Origin: Ciona intestinalis
Taxonomy: Eukaryota; Chordata; Ascidiacea; Phlebobranchia; Cionidae
Reading direction: 5' to 3'
NCBI RefSeq assembly: GCF_000224145.3
Contig: NC_020172.2
Span: 4,369,961 to 4,433,960 of the forward strand
DNA: 64,000 bases
The position numbers and the translations under genes are program-made. Shown in pieces: positions 1 through 12,200 of this stretch. How positions within the stretch are numbered: position 1 is the stretch's first letter; the number at the start of each line of letters is the position of its first letter. The notes beneath the pieces are model-generated. The model had not been told where the DNA came from. It worked only from the letters and a program-made list of their open reading frames with translations, and did no database searches.

Positions 1-63
1 GCAATTTGAAACAAAAGTTTACATTATAACATAATCTTTATAGAGGTAATGTATTTCGTACAG

Positions 64-3000
64 GTGGTACAAGGCTTACGGTGTCAGATGCATTGGAAAG
101 TGATGCTGGCAGATATCAATGTTTGGCAGATAATAACGCTGGAAATGCAACCAAAGATTTTCTACTGGATGTTTACTGTGAGTTTGTGGGGACAAAAATA
201 ATAAATTAATATATTTTATTCTATTCTATATGGGGGAGGTTTCACAGCGTGGCTCGACATTGGCCCTACAATTTAGGCCGGGATTGGCCTATTACTTTAA
301 CAACCGCGTTGTTACCGTTTGGACATCATCAGATTCAAAGCCATAGCGCCGCAACTCCAAAAAATACATTGTAAATTTAAAACAGGATCAAGAAAAATGG
401 AATTTAGATGCTAACGATATACCATCTTACCCCACAGTACTGTACGCTCACCAAAACATATAATAATATTGTTGTTTTGCTGTTGATTCCCTTCTTTTGG
501 TTCCTTAAATATTTGATCAATGATATCGGTCTTAAACAGATGAATAAAAAATCATATTATGTAAAATATCCCCACAGTACTATTTATTTAAACTGCTTAG
601 TGCTTACCCTACAGTTCTATACTTGAACACCTATTCTTATTCCACAGTACCACCGAGTATTGGTGGTGATTCCGTTGTGAACATAACTGTTGTTGAAAAT
701 ACCCCGGTTCGAATGTTATGCGACGTTGATGCTTTTCCACCACCAGCTATTACTTGGTTCAAAAACTCAAGACCATTCTTGTTGCACCCTGGCGTCACGT
801 TATCAGATGGGGATAGACAGCTGGATATACGTTGGGCGCATGTAGGTTTTGTTTCTAATGATGTTTTTCTGTTTTTTTAGTTATAAAAAACTAAAAAAAT
901 TCTTTGAAAAAAATGTCACTATTTTTGTTGTTCTTTTTGTTCTTTTTTTTTGGTAATTTTTGTAAGTGCCACTTTAAAAGTGATAAACTAGTTTATATTA
1001 AACAATTTTAAACTAAACACATTCTGAGATGAAGTCTTGCCGGATAGCAGACAAACATCGGAAATACTCTACTTTTTATACCAGTTGAGTCGCTAAAAGA
1101 TTATTTACATTATGTTTCTTAGCAGATGTATAAAAAAGTACTATTTTCGTTACCAATATTTTACTCTTCCCAACATACATTCTTCGCCGTGGAACACTGG
1201 TTAGCGTGTCTGACTTTAACCTAGAGGTTACAGGTTCAAGGCTCATTGCTGCTACCATTGTGAGCGTATGTGCCCTTGGGGAAGACACTAAACATTAATA
1301 GCTCCAACCCAATAGTCACTAACGCAAGAGTAAATAAGTTACATTCATTCACATAGGAGCAAGATACAGGCATGTTCCATTGTGAAGCCGTCAATGTCGC
1401 CGGTAGAAAGAAAAAATACTTTAGATTGAAAGTTCTTGTTTTGCCAACAATTTCAGGCCAACAGTTCAACAGACAAAGACATGGTTTGTGGTTTATTGCT
1501 CTTATAATATTTTGGGTATTCTTTTTTTTGTTATTTCTTGTCACTGCTACCATTTTATGAGTATGTGTCTTTCGGCAAGACACTCAATGGCAATTACTTC
1601 AACCCAGTGGTCACCAAAAAAATCTAAAAAAAATCATTATCTAGTAAGTTACATACGTGCTTTAGAAATACTATTTTTTGACTTCTTAGTTCGGACACCA
1701 CAATTTGAAACCCTTTAAATGTATTTGTTTCTTATTACGGCTTAATGATTTAAAATTCAAAGTATATTTTTTACACAGTTGTTGGGGACCGTATTCGAAT
1801 GATGTGTGATCCCGATGGTGTGCCCATACCAACTATTACATGGACCAAAAATGGCGAAGATATTGATACAGATACTGACGTCCAATCTGAAGGCAGAGTT
1901 TTGGTCATACAGTCAGCTCAGGTATGATAATGTTTTTAATATTTAAATTTTCAATTAAATACATAGTAGGGTCAGGGGTAGATACTAAATAGGACACTCC
2001 TTCATTCTATTTTTTATGTCCTGTTTGGTAGTAAACAAAGAACATTCAATGAATTATAAAACCGCATCCTCATGACTTCCATAGACTATCGTTAATTGTT
2101 TAAAACACAATCAGAATATTCGGATTTTATTTGCTAAAGGTGTCCCATCTTTTCCCACCCTACTATACACAAATTTAATGGCAAGTGCTAATGGTCTTAC
2201 TCACTCTGTCGTTTTTCGGCAAGCATGGATAAAACAAATTACATTCATCCATTCACTCAGGTTTCGCATACTGGGGAATTCGTATGCAATGCAACTAACA
2301 TAGCGGGCACCGATACCAAGCATTATGACATCACAGTGTTTGAACCACCGCATATAGTCGACAATGACGTCATGAACACGATACTTGTGAACCAGGGGGA
2401 TGGGTTTAGGTTGGAATGTGTGGTGACTGGAACACCTACCCCTGATATTGTATGGTTGAAAAATAGAAGAAGGATTTCCCAATATTTTGACAGGTGGGCG
2501 TTTTTCTGTTTGTATTTTTTTAAGAAAAGGCATAATACAAAAGTGTTGAACTGTGCATATACTGTTGAAAATTCGTTTTATTGTCAAATGTTATAAAAAA
2601 AACGTTTTATACTAAAAAAACGATTTATATCAAAATTGACTGTTTTTTTGCTGGTAATGCGATAACAAATTTTATTGGATTATTCAGAAAAATTTTTTTT
2701 ATAGAGTACTGATTATTTTAGGGAAGTTTTTTCTGTTGTTTTATTTTGTAAGCGGGAACGAGGTGTAGGAAACAGAACACCTGTGTTATAACGACTGTCG
2801 TTTTTCCATCATTAGACGATAATACAAGTTATTCATTCATTTATTTTACCCACAGAGCTACAATAAGGGAAGGCGGTCGATTCCTGTTGATTGACAGCTC
2901 AGAGGTTGAAGATGCTGGTAGATATACTTGCTCGGCAAGCAACAGTGTGGGGGTGGAGGATAAACATTATCAAGTTAATGTTAGAGGTGGGCTTAATTAT

Positions 3001-6000
3001 AAAAATATTCCCTAATAATTTACTGTAATAATTCTTGTAATAAATTCCATGAATCTGACCCTGATCTGGAGATTTGAACGATTCTTGTGTAAAGAAATAC
3101 AGTAATCAGTAAGGATGTGGTGCTAGGAAAATGTTAAAAATGTTTTCATAAAATGAATTTTTTCTGTCGCTCTTGCTGACACATTTTGTCCATAGCGCGT
3201 TTAACCACTGTTGTTTTTGCTGTTTAATTCCCCTTTTTTGTTTTTAAAATGGCAAAAAAATAGGTTATATTTAATATAACCTCATTCTAAAAAAACACTC
3301 TTTTAGTTTTTTAGATTAAACTTTTTTTCCATACAGTACCCCCATCTATTCGTGACAATGACATCATACAGGATTTGTGGGTGGCTGAGGGTCATAACAT
3401 TTCACTGACATGCGACGCAGATGCCGTGCCACCCCCTACCATACAGTGGCTTGTCAATGGAGTTTTGTTAGTTCCAAATCCAAGAGTTCGTGAACAATCT
3501 GGTGGCCGTGTGTTGCTTGTTTCAAATGCTCATGTAAGAGTATTTGTGTTTTAAAGAATGGCATTTTGAGATCATAAAATATCAATATAAGAATAAAAAA
3601 ATAAGTAATATGAGATAAGTGGTTAAAGTAATGCTAATGAAATAATTTGTAACATAAACATAAAATCTACCAAAACCAACACCATAAAATAACATACGTG
3701 GTAACTCGTGAGCACAAGCCACGAGGTGTGTGAAACAGAACACCTGTGTTATAACAGCTGTCGTTTTCCGGCCACGTGAGAATAAAGCAAGTTACATTCA
3801 TTCATTCCTTCCCCATAATTTCCACAGGAAGATGATGCAGCAGTTTACTCATGTGTTGCCACCAATGTAGCGGGCAGCTCGTCAAGGGATATAAGACTTG
3901 ATGTATATGCAACGCCAACCATACCCGATAGTGACGTCACAGAGGAGTTACATCCCAACCGAGGACGTCCGTTCAGATTATCTTGTCCAGCGAGGGGATA
4001 CCCCCAACCCAAGATTGAGGTGTTTTATACTTTATCTATGTTTTATTTATATATGGGTGTACTTTGTCTTGGCACTGTTGTTATAAGCCCTGAGTGTTAA
4101 CCAGCGGATATCTTATTCAGGGCTCGGTGCTGCCACAACAGTGAAAGTGTTTGTCCTTCGCCAAATCACTTAAGAAACACTGCTTTAACCCAGTAGTCAC
4201 GAACGAGGATAAATAAGTGATATATTTTGTAGTACAAGATTTTTCCCACTAAAATCAGCTTTGCAGAAAAAGGATATGGTTCAGAAAAAATACTATATTT
4301 TAAATAACTTTCTAAAGAAATCAAATCGAATATTTTTCGAAATACCAAAATCGAAATACCAAAGTTACGCTTATTTTCTCTTTTTCCCCGTTTTTAAACC
4401 GTTTAATCCCCTCCTAGTGGTACAAAGATGGTTTCCGAATTGCTTCCACGGCGACAGAAGGTTTTGTAACCTCTGGTTACGAGTTGTCGGAAAGTGGTCA
4501 GTACCTCACTGTTGGAGCGGCAGAACTTCGTCACACGGGGGCTTACATGTGCCGAGCAACGAACAACGCAGGAGAAGTCGCAAAGAAAATAAACGTGGAA
4601 GTTCGAGGTGAATGTTTTGTTATTTAACGCTAACACTGCAGTGATTTTTTGCTTTAAATTACTTTTTTAATTAAATTGCCGTATTTAATTTAAAACGCAG
4701 CAATTTTTTCAACTAAAAAAATTAGTATTTTTTTTATTTTTGATATTTTTTGAGGTGAATATTTTGTGTTGTATTTATTACTCTGTACTGTAACAAGCAT
4801 ATTATTGATCTTATTCTTTTTATGTGGTTCTAAGTTTTTAAATTATACTGGGATTTTTACTACAGTAAAAGTTTTTTAAACTGTTAAAACCATAAAATAG
4901 AAATATAAAGTTAACAAAGAGAAAAAATTAATAACTATTTTTCAAGAGTTTTTTATTAACTTTCCAGTCCCACCAAGCATTAACGAAGATGGAAGTTCCC
5001 CCAGTGATGTCACAAGCCACATTAACACCCCAACGTTACTCAGATGTTCAGCGTATGGTATACCATCACCTACTATACAGTGGTTAAAAGGTAAGTTAAC
5101 TCTATATGTTGGGCACAGTGATTGGCATACTTGCCTTTAACCTAGAGAGTATGGATTCAAGGCTCGCCGTTGCTACCCCTGTGGCTTGGTAAAACCTAAA
5201 TCTCATATTTCCTGATCAATTTTTTGTTAACAATGTTCTTTTTTAGAGTCTTGAGGATACGGGTGTATAATTATGTGAAAATTTTTTGTTTACTACTAAA
5301 TGTGACGTGGTCTAACAATTAAGTTGCCCCACCACACAAGGATAAATGGTGTAATCCTTTCATTTATCTTTTTATGGGTTCTTTATTAATTCTTTATTAA
5401 AAATTAGATTTTTATAATTTGATTTTTTGGGAGGAGGGGTAATATTATAACTTTTTTGTATTTTTGTTTATATTTTATTGTGAAGAATTTATAAAAACCT
5501 ATTACCCTCATGCAGATGGCCAAGCAATTGACACCAACAGCGAAAATATTGTCGTACAGTTTGGTGGACGATACCTTCGTATCTCAAACACCCATCTTTC
5601 TGATGAAGGGACATACACTTGTATTGCAAGTAACGCAGCTGGTGATGTGAGCAGAAACATCAACTTGCATGTTAACGGTATGTGAACATATTTTTGCGAT
5701 GTTTTAGTAAAAAGTTTTTTTATTTTATTTTCAAGTCATAAAATGTTTTAGTAAAATATATTTTTTTAGTTTCAAATTTTGTAAAGTTTAAAGTTTGATT
5801 ACAAATTGAACTTACCTAATTTTTTATTATAAATTAACATTTTCGCCAAATACTACATCATTTAGAACAAAAATTATTAAAAACAACTAAGAACAAAAAA
5901 TATGATTTTTATAAAATTTTTACGCTCTTGCTTTCTAGTGCCTCCGGTGATAGAGGGTTCGAACGAGTTATTCCCCACAGCAGTAGGTGTACCTACCAAC

Positions 6001-9000
6001 CATACAATATCATTGACGTGCATCATTGAAGAAGGTAACCCCTTCCCTGACATCGTGTGGCGAAAAGGAAGGACTGAGCTACAAGCCAGGTGTGTAGGGT
6101 TTAATATTATTATTATTATTATTATATTCGCATGGTGTGAGCCAGAATATGGGTTATTAAGTATACGTACTTATATTAGGTATATATATATATACTGCCG
6201 GAAAAGTGGTAAGTGCGTCTGCCTATAACCAGGAGGTTATAGGTTCAAGGCTTGTCACTGCTACTATGTGGGTGTATGTTTCCTCTGGCAAGACATTTAA
6301 CGGCAATTGCTACAATCCAGTGGTTACTAATGGATCGTCTAAATTTTTGGGCATTATAAAAAATTTAAATACATGGTAACTATTGAGCTGGCATGGGGTG
6401 TATGATACAGAACACCCGTAGTGTAAAGACTGTCGAAAAGCAAATTATACTCATGAAACAAGGTGTATGAAACAACATATATATTATAACTTAAATGTCA
6501 TTCATTCACTTACAAAAAAAACACATTGATTCACTTATTATCATACATTATTATCACACAGCGGTCGTGTAAGTTTTCTTTCCAATGGTCAACTACTTGA
6601 GATAGAAGGCAGTCGAACATCAGACACGGGCAGATATACTTGCTTTGCCAGAAACTCAGCAGGGGAGGATAGCAAGTCATTTGATGTGGAAGTTCAGAGT
6701 AAGTTTTGGGCGGTTTGGATTTTAAATGGAAATGGTTATAAGAAAATTGATGAAAATAGTGTTAGTGTTTTTTACTGTTTTTGTGGCAAGACTAAAATAC
6801 TAAATGAAATTTTGTAATTAGTATAATTTTTTTCTCCTTTTTAAACAGAATTTCACATGAATTTTTGTTAGTTTATTACTTTCATTGGGACAAATAAAAC
6901 TTTATGCAGTTGCCCTGAAGTAAACTATTATAAATATTGATGAAATAAATCTCAATCTGGTAAATATTGCGACTTATTTTTTTTGCCTTGTACTAAGTTA
7001 TAATTGAATCAAATATCAATCTAATATTGCCTTTTTTTACTCAGCGCCCCCTACCTTCCCTGGTGGAGATGAAGTAACAGACATCGATATAAATGAAGGA
7101 TCCCCCCACCTTATTCACTGCAAGATAACTGCTGTACCATTACCTGAACTAACTTGGTTAAAGAATGGATATCCAATATCAGAAAGTGATGACGTTTTTA
7201 TATTTCCTGGTGGAAGGACTCTGCAAATCAACAGTGCTAAGTTAGAGTGGTTTTTATTTTAGTGGAAGTAATGATTAGTTTTAAATTAACAAAAGCGTTT
7301 TTAACAAAAAAATTAAATTTATTTTATTGTTTCAAAAATCAAAATTTTGGCAAAAATTTTAGCCTTACTTATCTTAAAAGGGTGTATAGATTATGTGTTT
7401 ACAACTTTTATCTAAACTCTCTGGCGAGACATCATAAGTTGGTATTATTTAATATTCTATTCTATGTGGGTGAGGTCTGAGTTCCAGGATTGACCCATTT
7501 TTCCTTATTTAACTTTCACTTTCTAAATTATAAATATCTCGCGGGCCATCAGAAAAACATTGGTTTTATTGTTCCAACCTTTTTTTTCTATACATTGTTT
7601 CAAAAAGTTTAACAACCGCCTTCTAAAAGAATCTAATTTTCTAATTTTCCCACCAGACCATCAGATGAGGGGTTATACACTTGTGTTGCCACCAATGAGA
7701 TCGGCAGTGACGAAAAAAATACGCGAGTGAAAGTGAACGTACCTCCTACTATAGGAAATGGAATCGGAAACAATATTCCTGAAAATGTTGTGGCTTCGCT
7801 TGGTGAACCTTTCACTTTAAGAGTGGGTGAAATATGTTGTTAAGAAATTTATAAAAAAATGTTAAAATTTATCCTAATTTTTTTTTTAATTCAATAAACA
7901 TATTTTCCTTAAAAGTTCCACAAAGACAAAACAGTTTTATAATCATTTTTTTGTAACTGTTGTTTTGTGTTTACTTTTTTAAAGTAATGTAGATACATTC
8001 TTAGTTTATTATATTTATCCTAATGTCTATAAAGTTTTTAAATTAGTTCTAAATTTAATTTTTTTTGAATGCTTATTTACAGTGCCCTGTAACTGGAAGC
8101 CCCACCCCAGTAATAACTTGGTATAAAAACGGTCGTTCCATCGACTTAGCTGATGACAGGTTTGATGTACAAGGTGATGGACAAATACTTACAATACTGT
8201 AAGTATTTTGATGGAAGTACTAAAAGGAAACTTCAAAAAAATGCAATATGAATCTATTTACAAAAGTTTAGGTTTTGTGGTCAAAGTCAATGCACCAAAA
8301 CAGATTGTTTTTAGGAACCATTAAAACATAAAAAATTGAATATGTGTTCGGTAAACCTGTATTATATCCTACTTTTTTGTCACAATTGACCCTGATAACA
8401 TAAATTTTCATTTCTGTATTGATTTGTGAACAGGTACAGTATGCCTGGCAGTAACAATAAAAATATAAATACACTTACGTCCTATTCCCACATAACAAGT
8501 ATTATATACCCGGTAGTAGCATTATATATTTATATATTTATAATATAGATTACATATCAATTATCCACACACAGGTCATCTGAGGTATTAGACAATGGGC
8601 ATTATGATTGTCGAGCAAAGAACAAAGCTGGTGACGACAACAAAGTATTTGTCGCAAATGTTCGCGTTCCTCCTAATATTTCTGGCCCACCACGTGAACA
8701 AAGGATTGCGTTTGAAAACACAGCAGTGGTTATGCTATGTGATGCATCTGGTGTGCCTGAACCGGTGGGTGAATGAATGTTACTTCTGATACGAGGCAAA
8801 ATGTAAACAATCTTTTAACGGCTCATCTGGTATAAAAAAACGAAACGTCATAATTGCATTATGTTTTTATACCAGACGAGCTTTTGAAAAAATGCAACTT
8901 ATTTATCACAGAAAACAAAAGTCGTTATAACATGGTATTCTGTTTCATATACCTCGTGCCCGCTTACGAGTTAAAAAATTGTGTATACCTCTGCCTAATC

Positions 9001-9219
9001 TATGTATAATACAACTAACGAATTTTACTGTCGCAATATATAAAGTAAAACATGTCTTATTTATCAACATAGTCCTTGACATGGTTAAGAAATGGAGTTT
9101 CAATTTCAAACAATCCAAAGTACTCCGTCCTCTCCAATGGAAGGTTAATGATCATCATCAGTGTACAGAGGACCGATGATGGGGAATTTACTTGTGTTGC
9201 ATCCAATGTAGTCGGGCAG
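64..9219 (+). CDS. HMCN1: Hemicentin Ig domains 1-11 (exons 1-18)
   Basis: Exons: 64-177, 648-841, 1357-1483, 1779-1921, 2261-2493, 2856-2986, 3337-3533, 3828-4019, 4418-4607, 4968-5090, 5516-5677, 5939-6089, 6562-6698, 7045-7240, 7657-7822, 8083-8198, 8575-8764, 9073-9219. Each I-set domain shows the PPxI start, a Cys about 20 residues on, the P-x-P-x-I-x-W strand C motif, and D-x-G-x-Y-x-C-x-A-x-N-x-A-G at the end. Every domain is cut by an internal intron. Phase-1 introns at domain borders occur before domains 2, 5, 7, 8 and 9; the other borders are bridged by one exon. The donor of exon 14 (GTTAGA at 7241) is weak, but the joined reading (NSAK-PSDEG) is correct for the family. Confidence 0.9.
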
Positions 9220-12200
9220 GTGGGTAAAATAGATGTTTTTAACTTTTTACTTTGTTTTTTTTAATTTTAATTTTTTTAACTTAAAATTTTTATATTCATT
9301 TTAAATTACAATTACAAATTACATTTCAGATTATTTTAGTTTTATAGTTTTCTGTGCACATTTTTTTAGTGTTTTGTTTTAATTACATTTTAAATGTTCT
9401 TTGTTTTTAATAATCATAGCAGAGAATGAGCCAACTATGAAATAAGTCCATGGTTCTATAGCTTCACCATAGGACCTTGACCATTTAGTATAGAACAGAA
9501 TTGTTACAATTCCTAAAAATAATAATTCTCTTAAGCCTACCTTTTATTTTTTATTTCTATATTTTAATTTTTTATATTTTATTCTATTTTTTATGTTTTA
9601 TGTCTATGTTTTAATTTTTTTTCTATTTTTTAATTTTTTATATTTTTATTTTTATATTTTAATTACAGGCTCGTAAAACATATGAAGTGATAACATATGT
9701 AGCACCAGTGTTGCCCACTACATCTGGTGATATTACAGTTGATATTGGTGAAACGGCAACACTGAGTTGTGAGAATGACGCTGTACCGACACCGAGTGTT
9801 AAGTGGAGCAAAAGTGGAGTTGAACTGAATGACGAACTGGTATTTTGATTATTATGTTATAATTATAGCAAGGATCTGGTGCTACGAAATGTAACGGACA
9901 CAAATCATCTTTTCTGTATTCAAGAATCTTTATAATTAGGGTCAGATTCGCGGAATTTATTACCGATTTTATAATTATATTATCTTATTCAAGGCAGTTG
10001 TATTATTTTGAACATAACACTGATATTTGTTTAAGATCCGTTGTCACAAAAATCGTAACAGATAAAAATTAAGTTCAGCAAATTGTATGATATAGTTATA
10101 AGACATACATTTTTGGCGAAATATGTATCCCATTTTACACTATTTTTTGGACTCTTCGTAGCATTTAATTCTAAAGTAACTTTCTAAAAATTTTCATTTT
10201 CTTTGATTTGTGAACATTGTATTCTTCAGGGTGAAGATCAGGGCAAAGTTGCAATATCCGAGAATGGTCATCTCCTTATTATATCCGATGCACAGGAAGA
10301 TGACGTTGGTCGATATCTTTGCATTGTTTCAAATGATGCTGGCATTCAATCCAAGTATGTTATGTAGTATGTAACTCGCTTTATACTCGCCTCGCAAGAA
10401 AACAACAGTCCTCATGTAATAACACAGGTGTTCATACACTTCGTGCCAGCTTACGAGTTACTATGTATGTTACATATCTGTTACTGTGAAGGATTTTTTA
10501 TGTGTGGCTGATAATTTAGACAATCCATTAGTTACCACAGGATTTGAACAATTGCGGTTAAATGTCTTGCTCAAGGACACATACACCCACACCGCTACCA
10601 GCAACAAGCCTTGAACCCATAACCTCTAGGTTAAAGACATGCGCACCAACCACTTTAAATCCATCATTTTGTACTCATCGCCTAATTTGTTTTAAATAAA
10701 AAATCAACAGAAATTTCAAAGTTTCCGTCAACGTCCCCCCCACTATCTCTGGCCCGCCATTGGTCAATCTAACTTCGACCCTCGGTAACCCCGTGACCCT
10801 TGACTGCGATGTTTACGCTGTTCCCACGGCAACCATCACATGGATGAAAGATGGCAGAATCGTCCAATCAAATAACAGAGTCACCATTTTATCGGGAGGC
10901 ACTTCACTACAAATAAGTAGGTTTTATAGATTTTTAAATTGTTTCAAATATGTAAAAAATGTTCTGCTACCTTTGCCACCAGGCATAATGTATATAGGCT
11001 TTCAACGTCTCATTTGGTATGAAAAAACTTACCTTTTAAAGATGTTAATTTTTTTTAAGTAGATGTGCATTTACAATGTATTTCTATAGGCCTTGGAATT
11101 TGCAGCATAAAATAAACAAAAAATCAACTAATTTGAAGAGAAATAAAACCAATAAATGAAAGAAATATTCAACTTCTAAACTAAATTTTTCATGCATGTT
11201 ACTTTTAGGTTGTTTGATTGAAAATTCATTTAACCTTGCATCTTTCTCCATAGGTGAGAGTGCGGTTCATGACACAGGTTCTTACAGCTGCCATGTAACC
11301 AATGTTGCTGGGAATGCTAAGAAACAACAGAATCTTGTGGTACATGGTAAGTCAAGTTTTAAACTTTTACACAATTAAAAACCATTTTACCTCCAACCCA
11401 GTAGTCACTAATACATTGTATAAACTGTCAGTCATACAGAAAAACTTCTGCTACAAGGCATAATGCAAACGATCTTTTAACGGCTGATCTGGTATAAAAA
11501 AAACAACGAAACGTCGTAATTACATTATGTTTTTATACCAGATGAGCTGTTAAAAAAATGCAACTTATTTATCATGGCGTACACAGAAAACAAATGTCGT
11601 TGTAACATGGGTGTTCTGTTTCATATACCTCGTGCCAGCTTACGAGTTGGTCATACAAAAAAAAATTTATCTAAAAAGGTATAAACATGGTAAGCTGACA
11701 CAAGGTGTATGAAACAGAACACCTGTGTTATAACGACTGTCACTGCCCCACAACGTGACGATAAATAATCTACATTCATTCATTCCCACAGTCCCACCTT
11801 CTCTTGTGACATCACAAACCAATGTTGAAGTAGTCCGAGGAGAAGACGCTGCACTTGAATGTCTAGCAACAGGGATACCTCATCCTACAGTAGCTTGGTA
11901 TAGGAACGGAGCTTTAGTTGATGAAGGAGCATCTGAGAACTTGGAGCTCACTAATAATGGATTGGTTATACATAATGCTCAAGTAAGATTTTATGATATA
12001 CTCTACAATAATGAATTTTAACCATGTTTCGTTTTGTGTTTATTAATAAAATCATGTACAGGCCACACCTGGGGTTGGACCCTTTAAAGTCATAACACTT
12101 GAATTTTACTCGTAATTGCATTTTTTTAATTATTAAAAGTTATAAATGCGACCGAATGGAAACTCTATATAGTGTCTAGGTTGTATTATTTCAATACCAT

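Noticed and set aside
4261-4636. Overlapping open frames on both strands around exon 9
   Set aside because: They are shadows of hemicentin exon 9 (4418-4607) plus adjoining intron.
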